Shown here in pieces: positions 51,388-60,659 of a stretch of 64,000 bases of DNA (position 1 is the stretch's first letter; each line of letters begins with the position of its first letter). Source of the stretch: Stenotrophomonas maltophilia (GTDB lineage Bacteria > Pseudomonadota > Gammaproteobacteria > Xanthomonadales > Xanthomonadaceae). The position numbers and the translations under genes are program-made. The notes below the pieces were generated by a model, which made no database searches, was not told the origin of the DNA, and saw nothing but the letters and a program-made list of their open reading frames with translations. The DNA is taken from NCBI GenBank assembly GCA_002387845.1, contig DGLB01000007.1, positions 15,287 to 79,286 of the forward strand, written 5' to 3'.

Positions 51388-51470
51388 ATCCACAACCTGC
51401 CCCCGTGTTGCAAAGAGCTCATACAGGCCGGGTGTGGATAACCGGCGCCCGTCTCAAGAGGCCGCGACGA

Positions 51471-51626
51471 GGTGCCGATCCCAGGCCAAGCGATGGCACC
51501 GGCAGAAGGTGCAAATTCTTTGAAATCTGCAGGGCAGAGACCCTGATCGGTCTCCAGATTTCAAAGAATTCGGGGGTTCTTCTGAGGAGATTTCCGATCT
51601 GCTGGCAGGAGCAGCGGCGCAGATCG
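51471..51626. repeat. Three consecutive inverted repeats upstream of recF
   Basis: The first is GGTGCC(G)ATC/GATGGCACC (51471-51500). The second has a perfect 16-bp outer stem AATTCTTTGAAATCTG (51514-51529) with CAGATTTCAAAGAATT (51555-51570), enclosing a second stem GAGACC-CTGATC-GGTCTC (51537-51554) and a 7-nt bulge. The third is CGATCTGC/GCAGATCG (51595-51602 and 51619-51626). They could fold as DNA cruciforms or as a structured recF leader RNA. Confidence 0.75.
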
Positions 51627-51689
51627 TGGCGCTACGGGGGGCCGTGTGGGATGCAGTAAGCTGGTCGACTGATCCTCTGTCTCTCTCGC

Positions 51690-52799
51690 ATGTACATCCG
51701 CCGGCTATCCCTGCACAACGTCCGTCGTTTCGATCACGTGGAACTGGCTCCGCAACCCGGCATCAATCTGATTACCGGCGACAACGGTGCCGGCAAGACC
51801 AGTGTGCTCGAGGCGTTGCACCTGATGGCCTATGGCCGTAGTTTCCGCGGCCGCGTGCGCGATGGCCTGGTGCGCCAGGGCCGGGAGGCGGTGGACGTGT
51901 TCGTGGAGTGGGACGAGCATCGCTCCGGTGCCGAACAGGGCACACGTCGCAAGGCCGGTCTGCATCACACCGGACAGGACTGGAAGGGACGCCTGGACGG
52001 GGAGGACGTGGCCCAGCTCGGTAATCTGTGCGCCGCGCTTGCGGTGGTGACCTTCGAGCCTGGCAGCCACGCCTTGGTCAGTGGGGGCGGCGAACCCCGG
52101 CGCCGGTTCCTGGATTGGGGTTTGTTCCACGTGGAACCTGACTTCCTCGGGCTCTGGCGCCGCTATTCCCGTGCCTTGAAGCAGCGCAATGCCCTGCTCA
52201 AACAAGGCGGTCACCCACAAGCCCTGGATGCATGGGATCGCGAGCTTGCCGAGGCCGGAGAACCCCTTACTGCAAGGCGCCAGCACTACCTGGAGCGGTT
52301 GCAGGACCGCACCGTGGAACTGGCGCAGCATCTGGCCCCCAATCTGCAGATCCACTCGTTGTCCTTGAGCCCCGGTTGGCGCAAGCAGGAGCTTTCGCTG
52401 GCCGACGCGCTGCTTCTGGCGCGCGAACGCGATCGTCAGCAGGGCTATACGTCGGTCGGGCCGCATCGGGCCGATTGGAGCGTCGGTTTTGCCGAGATTC
52501 CAGGCCGCGACGCCCTCTCCCGCGGCCAGGCCAAGCTCACCGCCCTGACCTGTCTGCTGGCCCAGGCCGAGGACTACGCCGAGCAGCGCGGCGAATGGCC
52601 GGTAATCGCGCTGGATGATCTGGCCTCCGAGCTGGACCGCACCCATCAGGGCCGTGTGCTGGAGCGACTGCGGACTGGCCCGGCGCAGATATTCATCACC
52701 GCCACCGAAACCCCGGCGGCGTTGGCCGACGCCACCCACATCACGCGGTTCCACGTGGAACATGGTCAGCTGAACCCGGTATCCAGCGGTGTGCCATAG
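51690..52799 (+). CDS. recF: DNA replication and repair protein RecF
   Basis: RecF loads RecA at gaps with RecO and RecR. The 369-residue ABC-type ATPase has Walker A GDNGAGKTS near residue 31, a signature stretch LSRGQAKLTALTCLLAQA and Walker B VIALDDLASELD. The N-terminal MYIRRLSLHNVRRFDHVEL is typical. Two perfect parS palindromes lie within the coding sequence (52124 and 52748), each read as FHVE. The gene is followed by a gap with the gyrB promoter. Confidence 0.97.
   Translation: MYIRRLSLHNVRRFDHVELAPQPGINLITGDNGAGKTSVLEALHLMAYGRSFRGRVRDGLVRQGREAVDVFVEWDEHRSGAEQGTRRKAGLHHTGQDWKGRLDGEDVAQLGNLCAALAVVTFEPGSHALVSGGGEPRRRFLDWGLFHVEPDFLGLWRRYSRALKQRNALLKQGGHPQALDAWDRELAEAGEPLTARRQHYLERLQDRTVELAQHLAPNLQIHSLSLSPGWRKQELSLADALLLARERDRQQGYTSVGPHRADWSVGFAEIPGRDALSRGQAKLTALTCLLAQAEDYAEQRGEWPVIALDDLASELDRTHQGRVLERLRTGPAQIFITATETPAALADATHITRFHVEHGQLNPVSSGVP
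52124..52137. promoter_or_regulatory. parS: parS site inside recF
   Basis: A perfect GTTCCACGTGGAAC palindrome inside recF, coding for part of LFHVEP. Confidence 0.85.
52748..52761. promoter_or_regulatory. parS: parS site at the 3' end of recF
   Basis: A perfect GTTCCACGTGGAAC palindrome, coding for part of RFHVEH, 38 bp before the recF stop. Confidence 0.85.
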
Positions 52800-52825
52800 T
52801 GCCGACGGGGGCCACCCTGCCCGGC

Positions 52826-52834
52826 TGGTATAAT
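52826..52834 (+). promoter_or_regulatory. Extended -10 promoter of gyrB
   Basis: TGGTATAAT has a perfect TATAAT (52829-52834) with the TGN extension. No -35 match is visible upstream, as usual for extended -10 promoters. It is 75 bp before the gyrB ATG. Confidence 0.7.
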
Positions 52835-52908
52835 TTCCCCCTGCAATCCCTTATTCCTCGGAGCCCCGCCCTGGCGGTGCCCGACCTGCGGAGCCTACGG
52901 CAAGCGCA

Positions 52909-55368
52909 ATGACTGACGAACAGAACACCCCGGCAAACAACGGCAATTACGACGCCAACAGCATCACCGCCCTGGAAGGCCTGGAAGCGGTGCGCAAGCG
53001 TCCCGGCATGTACATCGGTGACGTGCATGACGGCACCGGTCTGCACCACATGGTGTTCGAGGTGGTCGACAACTCCATCGACGAAGCCCTGGCGGGCCAC
53101 GCCGACCACGTTGCGGTCACCATCCATGCCGATGGTTCGGTGTCTGTGTCTGACAACGGTCGCGGCATTCCTACCGGCAAGCACGCGCAGATGAGCGCCA
53201 AGCTTGGCCGCGACGTGTCGGCGGCCGAAGTGGTCATGACCGTGCTGCACGCCGGCGGCAAGTTCGATGACAACAGCTACAAGGTTTCCGGCGGCCTGCA
53301 CGGCGTGGGCGTCAGCGTGGTCAATGCGCTGTCCGAGAAGCTGACCCTGGATATCTTCCAGGGCGGTTTCCACTACCACCAGGAATACAGCAACGGTGCC
53401 GCGGTCAGCCCGCTGGCGCAGGTGGAAGCCAGCAGCAAGCGCGGCACCACCCTGCGCTTCTGGCCGTCGGTGGTTGCCTTCCACGGCAACACCGAATTCC
53501 ACTACGACATCCTGGCTCGCCGCCTGCGCGAACTCTCGTTCCTGAATTCCGGGGTCAAGATCGTCCTGCAGGATGAGCGTGGCGAAGGCCGTCGCGATGA
53601 CTTCCACTACGAAGGCGGCATCCGCAGCTTCGTGGAGCATCTGGCCCAGTTGAAGACCCCGCTGCACCCGAACGTCATTTCGGTCACTGGCGAGCACAAC
53701 GGCATCACCGTGGAAGTGGCGCTGCAGTGGACCGACTCCTACCAGGAGACGATGTACTGCTTCACCAACAACATTCCGCAGAAGGACGGCGGTACCCACC
53801 TTGCCGGCTTCCGTGGCGCGCTCACCCGCGTGCTGAACAACTACATCGAGCAGAACGGCATCGCCAAGCAGGCCAAGATCAACCTGACCGGCGATGACAT
53901 GCGCGAAGGCATGATCGCCGTGCTGTCGGTGAAGGTGCCCGACCCCAGCTTCTCCAGCCAGACCAAGGAAAAGCTGGTCAGCTCGGACGTGCGCCCGGCC
54001 GTCGAAAACGCGTTCGGCGCCCGCCTGGAAGAGTTCCTGCAGGAAAACCCGAACGAAGCCAAAGCCATTGCCGGCAAGATCGTCGACGCTGCGCGTGCCC
54101 GCGAAGCCGCACGCAAGGCCCGCGACCTGACCCGCCGCAAGGGCGCGCTGGACATTGCCGGTCTGCCCGGCAAGCTGGCCGACTGCCAGGAAAAGGATCC
54201 GGCGCTCTCCGAACTGTTCATCGTCGAGGGTGACTCCGCAGGTGGCTCGGCCAAGCAGGGCCGCAACCGCAAGAACCAGGCGGTGCTGCCGCTGCGCGGC
54301 AAGATCCTCAACGTGGAACGTGCCCGCTTCGACCGCATGCTCGCGTCCGACCAAGTGGGTACGCTGATCACCGCACTGGGCACCGGCATCGGCCGCGACG
54401 AGTACAACCCGGACAAGCTGCGTTACCACCGCATCATCATCATGACCGACGCCGACGTCGACGGCGCTCACATCCGCACCCTGCTGCTGACCTTCTTCTA
54501 CCGTCAGATGCCGGAGCTGATCGAACGCGGCCACGTCTACATTGGCCTGCCGCCGCTGTACAAGATCAAGCAGGGCAAGCAGGAGCTGTACCTGAAGGAT
54601 GACCCGGCGCTGGATGCTTACCTGGCCAGCAGCGCGGTGGAAAACGCCGGCCTGATCCCCGCCGAAAACGAACCGGCGATCGAAGGCATCAACCTGGAAA
54701 AGCTGCTGCTGAGCTATGCCTCGGCGCAGGAAGCGATCGATCGCAACGCGCACCGCTATGACCGCCAGCTGCTCGAAGCGCTGGTCGACTTCACCCCGAT
54801 GGACCTGGAGCACCTGCGCAAGGCGGGCGACAACGAGGGCCTGGCCGCGCTGGCCAAGCGCCTCAACCAGGGCAGCCTGGGTTCGCCGCGTTTCAGCCTG
54901 GAACTGCAGGAACCGAACGAACAGCGTCCGGCCGCCGTCCTGGTCACCCGCCGCCACATGGGCGAAGAGCTGATCCAGGTGCTGCCGCTGGCGGCCTTCG
55001 AAACCGGCGAACTGCGTGCCCTGCACCAGTCCTCGCTGCTGCTGCACGGCCTGGTTCGCGACGGTGCCAAGATCAGCCGCGGTGCCAAGTCGGCCGAGGT
55101 GGAAAGCTTCGCGCAGGCGCGTGCCTGGTTGCTGGAAGAAGCCAAGAAGGGTCGCCAGATCCAGCGCTTCAAGGGCCTGGGTGAAATGAATCCGGAACAG
55201 CTGTGGGACACCACCGTGAACCCGGATACCCGCCGCCTGCTGCAGGTGCGGATTGAAGACGCGGTCGCCGCCGACCAGATCTTCAGCACCCTGATGGGCG
55301 ACGTGGTGGAGCCGCGCCGCGACTTCATCGAAGACAACGCCCTGCGGGTCTCCAATCTGGATATCTGA
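52909..55368 (+). CDS. gyrB: DNA gyrase subunit B
   Basis: GyrB is the ATPase subunit of DNA gyrase, which introduces negative supercoils. The 819-residue protein has the GHKL ATPase domain (YIGDVHDGTGLHHMVFEVVDNSIDEALAG, DNGRGIPTGKH, GGLHGVGVSVVNALS), the transducer domain, and the TOPRIM domain with EGDSAGGSAKQGRNRKNQAVLPLRGKILNVE and DADVDGAHIRTLLLTFFYRQMP. The C-terminal segment has QRFKGLGEMNPEQLWDTT. It is a full-length, housekeeping gene and a usual target of quinolones and aminocoumarins. Confidence 0.98.
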   Translation: MTDEQNTPANNGNYDANSITALEGLEAVRKRPGMYIGDVHDGTGLHHMVFEVVDNSIDEALAGHADHVAVTIHADGSVSVSDNGRGIPTGKHAQMSAKLGRDVSAAEVVMTVLHAGGKFDDNSYKVSGGLHGVGVSVVNALSEKLTLDIFQGGFHYHQEYSNGAAVSPLAQVEASSKRGTTLRFWPSVVAFHGNTEFHYDILARRLRELSFLNSGVKIVLQDERGEGRRDDFHYEGGIRSFVEHLAQLKTPLHPNVISVTGEHNGITVEVALQWTDSYQETMYCFTNNIPQKDGGTHLAGFRGALTRVLNNYIEQNGIAKQAKINLTGDDMREGMIAVLSVKVPDPSFSSQTKEKLVSSDVRPAVENAFGARLEEFLQENPNEAKAIAGKIVDAARAREAARKARDLTRRKGALDIAGLPGKLADCQEKDPALSELFIVEGDSAGGSAKQGRNRKNQAVLPLRGKILNVERARFDRMLASDQVGTLITALGTGIGRDEYNPDKLRYHRIIIMTDADVDGAHIRTLLLTFFYRQMPELIERGHVYIGLPPLYKIKQGKQELYLKDDPALDAYLASSAVENAGLIPAENEPAIEGINLEKLLLSYASAQEAIDRNAHRYDRQLLEALVDFTPMDLEHLRKAGDNEGLAALAKRLNQGSLGSPRFSLELQEPNEQRPAAVLVTRRHMGEELIQVLPLAAFETGELRALHQSSLLLHGLVRDGAKISRGAKSAEVESFAQARAWLLEEAKKGRQIQRFKGLGEMNPEQLWDTTVNPDTRRLLQVRIEDAVAADQIFSTLMGDVVEPRRDFIEDNALRVSNLDI

Positions 55369-55383
55369 CACAATCGGTCCAAT

Positions 55384-55412
55384 CCGGTCGGTTGCCTGAC
55401 GCAACCGGCCGG
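55384..55412. terminator. Hairpin after gyrB
   Basis: CCGGTCGGTTGC and GCAACCGGCCGG form a 12-bp stem (one G-T pair) around CTGAC. It is followed by ATTTCACC rather than a T-run. Confidence 0.55.
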
Positions 55413-55438
55413 ATTTCACCCTTGCTGCCAGGAATTCG

Positions 55439-56293
55439 ATGTCTGCCACTGCCCCGCCGGCGTCTGCGACGCCTCCGCCGCCGCCCGCGCTGCCGGGTAC
55501 GCCGCCCCGGAACCCGCCGCGCAAGCCCGGCTCGCCGGTGGCCGGCTTCTTCATCGACCTCGGTATCGCCATTGCCACCCTGCTTGGCCTGAGCATGCTC
55601 AGCGGCTTGTTCTGGGGCATGTTCCGCGCGGTCGAGGTGGTGCACGAAAGCGGCCCCGATGCCGCCGCAACGGCCATGCAGCAGTTGGGACAACCCGGTG
55701 CACTGGCACAGATTCTGATGGCCCTGTTCGCCACCGGCGGTGCCGCGCTGGTGCTGTATTTCCTGCGCCGCCGTGCCGACGCCAGCGAACGCGAACGCTC
55801 GTGGCAGGCCGCGGGCCGTGCCTCCACCTGGGGCTGGACCCTGCTTGTGGCCACCTGCGTGGTGATTGGCAGCAACCTGATTTCCTGGCTGGCCAAGCTG
55901 GCCGGCAGTGAGCCGGTGCCCAGCAACCTGGCCCTGATGGAACAGGCGCTGGAACACTTCCCGTGGTTCCTGGCCCTGTTCGCCATCGTGCTGGCTCCCG
56001 CCTACGAGGAACTGCTGTTCCGCCGCGTGCTGTTCGGGCGCCTGTGGCAGGCCGGCCGCCCGTGGCTGGGCCTGGTGCTGAGCAGCTTAGCCTTCGCCTT
56101 GATCCACGAAATTCCGGGCACCAGCGCCAACGGTCCGCTGGAAATCACCCAGCTGTGGCTGGTGTATGGCGGCATGGGCGCGGCGTTTGCCTGGCTGTAC
56201 CGGCGCACCGGCACCTTGTGGGCACCGATTGCCGCGCATGCCTTGAACAACGCCATTGCCCTGGCGGCGCTGGTGTTCCTCGGCTTGCACTGA
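55439..56293 (+). CDS. CPBP-family intramembrane metalloprotease
   Basis: This 284-residue inner-membrane protein has a cytoplasmic Pro-rich N-terminus (residues 1-35) and about seven membrane helices. The CPBP (Abi) motifs are present: EELLFRRVLFGRL with the Glu pair and Arg, then FALIHEI and a final H in AAHALNNAIALA. CPBP members are Rce1-like proteases or bacteriocin-immunity proteins; the substrate is unknown. The start is preceded by CAGGAA. Confidence 0.88.
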   Translation: MSATAPPASATPPPPPALPGTPPRNPPRKPGSPVAGFFIDLGIAIATLLGLSMLSGLFWGMFRAVEVVHESGPDAAATAMQQLGQPGALAQILMALFATGGAALVLYFLRRRADASERERSWQAAGRASTWGWTLLVATCVVIGSNLISWLAKLAGSEPVPSNLALMEQALEHFPWFLALFAIVLAPAYEELLFRRVLFGRLWQAGRPWLGLVLSSLAFALIHEIPGTSANGPLEITQLWLVYGGMGAAFAWLYRRTGTLWAPIAAHALNNAIALAALVFLGLH

Positions 56294-56363
56294 ATCGGCG
56301 GGTTTGACAAAAATTTACGTTCCACGGCGCAACACTGCACACATGAACACGGGAGCCCGCACC

Positions 56364-57170
56364 ATGAAACCGCTGCTGCTTGGGTTGGCCATCACCCTGC
56401 TGGTGAGCGCCTGCGCCACCACCACCTCGCCCACTGGGCGGCGGCAGATGGTGGGCGGTGTTTCACAGGCCGAGCTGGACCAGCTGGGGGCCCAGGCCTT
56501 CGCCGAAACCAAGCAGAAGGAAAAGCTCAGCACCGACGGCAAGCAGAACGCTTACGTGCAGTGCGTGGTCAACGCGCTGGTCGCGCAGCTGCCTGCTCAA
56601 TACCGTGGCGTACGGTGGGAGGCAGCGGTGTTCGTCAACAACGAACCCAACGCCTTCGCCCTGCCCGGCGGCAAAGTCGGGGTGAACACCGGCATCCTCA
56701 GCGTGGCCAAGAACCAGGACCAGTTGGCGGCGGTGATCGGGCATGAAATCGGCCACGTCATTTCGCGCCACCACGAAGAGCGCCTGACCCGCCAGATGGG
56801 CGCGCAGACCGGCTTGGCTGTGCTCGGGGCGCTGGCCGGCGCCGCGTACGGCGATGGCGCCGCCAGCACGGTGAACCAGCTGGGTGGAGCCGGCGCCCAG
56901 GCTGCCTTCCTGCTGCCCGGCTCGCGCACCCAGGAAAGCGAGGCCGACGTGGTCGGGCAGCGGCTGATGGCCGAGGCCGGGTTCGACCCCTCCCAGGCCG
57001 TCAACCTGTGGCAGAACATGATGGCCGCCGGGGGCTCGCGCTCACCGCAATGGCTGTCCACCCACCCCGATCCGGCCAACCGCATTCGCGAGCTGCAGCG
57101 CGATGCACCGGCCCTGAATGGGGTGTTCCAACAGGCTCAAGCCGCCGGTCGCAAACCGCGCTGTGGCTAG
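56364..57170 (+). CDS. M48-family metalloprotease lipoprotein (LoiP-like)
   Basis: This is a periplasmic or outer-membrane zinc protease of 268 residues. It has a lipobox LLVSAC (Cys17) and the active-site HEIGH at residues 127-131, followed by the third zinc ligand in TQESEADVVGQRLM. Relatives include LoiP/YcaL and BepA, which degrade or fold outer-membrane proteins. I chose ATG 56364, with GGGAG 9 nt upstream; ATG 56343 is an alternative. Confidence 0.9.
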   Translation: MKPLLLGLAITLLVSACATTTSPTGRRQMVGGVSQAELDQLGAQAFAETKQKEKLSTDGKQNAYVQCVVNALVAQLPAQYRGVRWEAAVFVNNEPNAFALPGGKVGVNTGILSVAKNQDQLAAVIGHEIGHVISRHHEERLTRQMGAQTGLAVLGALAGAAYGDGAASTVNQLGGAGAQAAFLLPGSRTQESEADVVGQRLMAEAGFDPSQAVNLWQNMMAAGGSRSPQWLSTHPDPANRIRELQRDAPALNGVFQQAQAAGRKPRCG

Positions 57171-57299
57171 TACGACCAATGGATGCTGTGCCGCAGCATC
57201 GGAAACGGTTTTTCACGACAACAGTTTCTGATACGTTTGGCGGCTCAGATTTTTCTGACAGTCCGTTTTGATGCCGCCACGGCGGTTTGATCGAGGTGA

Positions 57300-58511
57300 A
57301 TGATGATCTTCAGCAACCACAAGCAAGCCGTGCTTACCGTCCTCATCGCGACCGCCCTGGGCGGCGTGGTGGTTACCGACGCCGTGGCCCAGTCGCGCAG
57401 CGCTGACCGCAGCAACAGCGATCGTCGCGGTGGCAAGAACACCGCCAAGGCCGAAGTGATGTTCCCCGAGGCCACCCGCGAAGAGCCGAACATCAAGGCC
57501 TCGCCGAAGCTCGGCAAGCAGCTTCAGAAGATGATTGACAGCTACAACGACCAGAAGTTCCCGGAGACCCGGGCCCTGGCCGATGAAATCCTGGCCAACA
57601 GCGCTGCCAACAACTACGACAAGTCGCTGGCGGCCCAGCTGGCTTCGCAGGCGGCTTACAACCTGGACGACAGCGCTGCGGCCATCAAGTACCTGGACCA
57701 GGTGCTGGAGTTCAACGGCCTGGACAACAACGGCCACTACCAGTCGCTGCTGATGAAGGGCCAGCTGCAGATCCAGGAAGACCAGACCGAAGCCGGCCTG
57801 GCCACCCTGGACAAGTACTTCGCCGAAACCAAGTCGGCCAAGCCGGAAGAACTGATCATCAAGGGCCAGGCCCTGTACCAGCTGGAGCGCTACAACGAAG
57901 CGATCCCGGTGCTGAAGCAGGCCATTGCCGGTTCGCCGACCCCGAAGGACAACTGGAACCAGCTGCTGATGGCCGCCATGTCCGAAGCCGGCCAGACCGG
58001 TGAAGCGGTCGCGCAGGCCGAAGCCATCGCCGCCCGCAACCCGGACGACAAGAAGGCCCAGATGAACCTGGCCAGCATGTACATGCAGGCCGACCAGATG
58101 GGCAAGGCGGCCGACGTCATGACCAAGCTGTATGCCGCCGGCAAGTTGACCGACGAGCGCGAGTACAAGCAGCTCTACTCGATCTACGCCAACACCGAAG
58201 GCAAGGAACAGGACGTCATCAAGGTCATCAATGACGGCCAGGCCAAGGGCATCCTCAAGCCGGACGACTACCAGGCCCAGCTGGCCCTGGCCCAGGCGTA
58301 CTACTACTCCGAGCCGGCGCAGGTGGGCAAGGCGATTGAAGCGTGGCAGAAGGCCGCCCCGCTCTCCAAGGACGGTGAAACCTACTTGAATCTGGCACGC
58401 GTTTTGCATGCTGAAGGTCGCACTTCGGAGGCCAAGGCGGCCGCCCAGCAGGCGCTGGCGAAGGGTGTGAAGAATCAGGCGGATGCCAAGAAAATCATCA
58501 ACCTGAAGTAA
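57300..58511 (+). CDS. Periplasmic tetratricopeptide repeat protein
   Basis: This 403-residue protein has a signal peptide (about residues 1-31, ending AVAQ), a short basic low-complexity segment (RSADRSNSDRRGGKN), then TPR-type helices to the end (for example LLMKGQLQIQEDQTEAGLATLDKYF). It lies directly before tonB-exbB-exbD, so it may assist TonB-dependent uptake, but this is inference from position. ATG 57300 and ATG 57303 are both possible. AGGTGA lies upstream. Confidence 0.88.
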   Translation: MMIFSNHKQAVLTVLIATALGGVVVTDAVAQSRSADRSNSDRRGGKNTAKAEVMFPEATREEPNIKASPKLGKQLQKMIDSYNDQKFPETRALADEILANSAANNYDKSLAAQLASQAAYNLDDSAAAIKYLDQVLEFNGLDNNGHYQSLLMKGQLQIQEDQTEAGLATLDKYFAETKSAKPEELIIKGQALYQLERYNEAIPVLKQAIAGSPTPKDNWNQLLMAAMSEAGQTGEAVAQAEAIAARNPDDKKAQMNLASMYMQADQMGKAADVMTKLYAAGKLTDEREYKQLYSIYANTEGKEQDVIKVINDGQAKGILKPDDYQAQLALAQAYYYSEPAQVGKAIEAWQKAAPLSKDGETYLNLARVLHAEGRTSEAKAAAQQALAKGVKNQADAKKIINLK

Positions 58512-58656
58512 GTAGGAATAACGCCTGAACGCCTGTCGCGTTAATGCGCAGGCGCTCAGGATTGGTATAAGCTTGGAGGTTCCTGCGGTGTCATGCACCG
58601 CTGATCATGGGCTATCTGTCCCCAGATACCCGGCCCCACTAATGAGCTCTTGGCGC

Positions 58657-59325
58657 ATGACGGAACAACTTGTCGTTCACAGGTACGAACAAAGCGATGA
58701 CACCGGCCTCAGCTGGCCGCGCATCGTGGGTATCGCTTTTGTAATTGCACTGCATCTCGCCGCTTTCATGATGCTGCTCATTCCCGCCGTGGCCCCCAAG
58801 GCCGCTGCCGAGAAGGAGCGCAACGTGATGGTGACCCTGGTGGACGCACCGCCGCCGCCGCCCCCGCCGCCGCCGCCGCCGCCGCCGGATGAAACGCCGC
58901 CGCCGCCGGTGAAGAACCTGTCGCCGCCGAAGCCGTCGCCGGTGCCGCCGCCGCCGCAGGCTCCTGTGGTGGACGTGCCGGAACCGCGTCCGAACGACAT
59001 CGTGACGCCGCCGTCGCCGCCGACCCCGCCGCAGCCGCCGAGCTCCATCGAGGCCAGCGTCGACATCTCGTCCAAGAACATGAATCCCCCGCGTTACCCG
59101 CCGGCCGCATTCCGCGCAGGTATCCAGGGTGAAGTCATCCTGATCATTGATGTCGATGCCAACGGCAACGTCACCAATGTCACGGTCGAAAAGTCCAGCC
59201 GTAATCGTGACCTCGACCGCGCCGCGATGGATGCTGCACGCAAGTGGAGCTTCCGTGCAGCGGAGTCGGGCGGCAAGAAGGTCGCAGGTCGCGTTCGCGT
59301 ACCGGTCAACTTTGCGCTGAACTGA
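58657..59325 (+). CDS. tonB: TonB energy-transducing protein
   Basis: TonB transmits proton-motive force from ExbB-ExbD to outer-membrane receptors for iron complexes and other ligands. The 222-residue protein has a membrane anchor (about residues 20-45), a Pro-rich spacer with a run of thirteen Pro residues (near residue 62), and the C-terminal TonB domain with PPRYPPAAFRAGIQGEVILII and the conserved terminal fold. The start is ATG 58657; an earlier ATG at 58642 adds five residues. It is followed 86 bp later by exbB. Confidence 0.93.
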   Translation: MTEQLVVHRYEQSDDTGLSWPRIVGIAFVIALHLAAFMMLLIPAVAPKAAAEKERNVMVTLVDAPPPPPPPPPPPPPDETPPPPVKNLSPPKPSPVPPPPQAPVVDVPEPRPNDIVTPPSPPTPPQPPSSIEASVDISSKNMNPPRYPPAAFRAGIQGEVILIIDVDANGNVTNVTVEKSSRNRDLDRAAMDAARKWSFRAAESGGKKVAGRVRVPVNFALN

Positions 59326-59411
59326 CAGTGGCCGGTGGCCCGCCGGCCACCGCCTTGCCAGCTCTTCTTTAGCACCACCATTCATCACCACACACAACAA
59401 AGGTAAGCGTC

Positions 59412-60173
59412 ATGCTGCAGGAACTTTTCATCGCCGCTGCTGCCGGGGGCAACCCGTCCAATGCCCTGTCGCAGATGGGCTTCGAACATCTGATCCACGA
59501 AATGACCACCAAGCCGGGTGACTTCGCCGTCTCCTGGGTCGTGCTTCTGACCCTGGTGATCATGTCGGCCATGTCCTGGTACTGGACCGTCATCAACATC
59601 TTCCGCGCTACCCGCCTGAAGAGCGCAGCTGACCGCGTCGTCAGCCTGTTCTGGGACACCCCGAACGCGCAGGACGCCATCCGTGCGATGGAAGAACAGC
59701 CGGCTTCCGAGCCGTTCTCGAAGATCGCTCTGGACGCAGCCCAGGCTGCTGCTCACCACCAGCGCGCTGAAGGCGGCGGCACCGGTGGCCTGGGTGAAAA
59801 CCTGAGCCGTTCGGAGTTCGTCGACCGCGCCCTGCGTCAGGCCGTGACCCGCGAAAGCAACAAGCTGCAGTCGGGCATGACCCTGCTGGCCACCGTCGGT
59901 GCAACCGCTCCGTTCGTCGGTCTGCTGGGTACCGTGTGGGGCATCTACGGCGCGCTGATCAAGATCGGTGCCACCGGTTCCGCCTCGATCGACGCCGTTG
60001 CCGGCCCGGTGGGTGAAGCGCTGATCATGACCGCCATCGGTCTGTTCGTCGCAATCCCGGCCGTGTTCGCCTTCAACTTCTTCAGCAAGATCAACAGCGC
60101 CACGATCAGCAAGTTCGATACGTTCGCTCACGACCTGCACGACTTCTTCGCCACCGGTTCGCGCGTCCGCTAA
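59412..60173 (+). CDS. exbB: Biopolymer transport protein ExbB
   Basis: ExbB is the pentameric proton-channel subunit that energises TonB. The 253-residue protein has three membrane helices, with the family block LLATVGATAPFVGLLGTVWGIYGALIKIG and EALIMTAIGLFVAIPAVFAFNFF. An N-terminal extension of about 40 residues precedes the first helix, as in the Xanthomonas protein. It is in one operon with tonB and two exbD genes. Confidence 0.95.
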   Translation: MLQELFIAAAAGGNPSNALSQMGFEHLIHEMTTKPGDFAVSWVVLLTLVIMSAMSWYWTVINIFRATRLKSAADRVVSLFWDTPNAQDAIRAMEEQPASEPFSKIALDAAQAAAHHQRAEGGGTGGLGENLSRSEFVDRALRQAVTRESNKLQSGMTLLATVGATAPFVGLLGTVWGIYGALIKIGATGSASIDAVAGPVGEALIMTAIGLFVAIPAVFAFNFFSKINSATISKFDTFAHDLHDFFATGSRVR

Positions 60174-60230
60174 TTGCGACGCGCTGTACCCGGGAAGAAT
60201 GTAGTCAACACGATCTAGACGGAGCCCGTT

Positions 60231-60656
<426 letters not shown>

Positions 60657-60659
60657 GCC

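Larger units (their letters stand above)
51206..51441. other. AT-rich segment and DnaA boxes in the dnaN-recF gap
   Basis: This part of the 690-bp gap (51000-51689) has a 7-bp inverted repeat AGCTTTA/TAAAGCT (51206-51235) around AT-rich sequence. It also has three DnaA boxes: TGTGGATAT at 51350-51358 (one mismatch), TTATCCACA at 51386-51394 and TGTGGATAA at 51433-51441. It may be a second part of the origin or a regulatory region for recF and gyrB. Confidence 0.5.
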
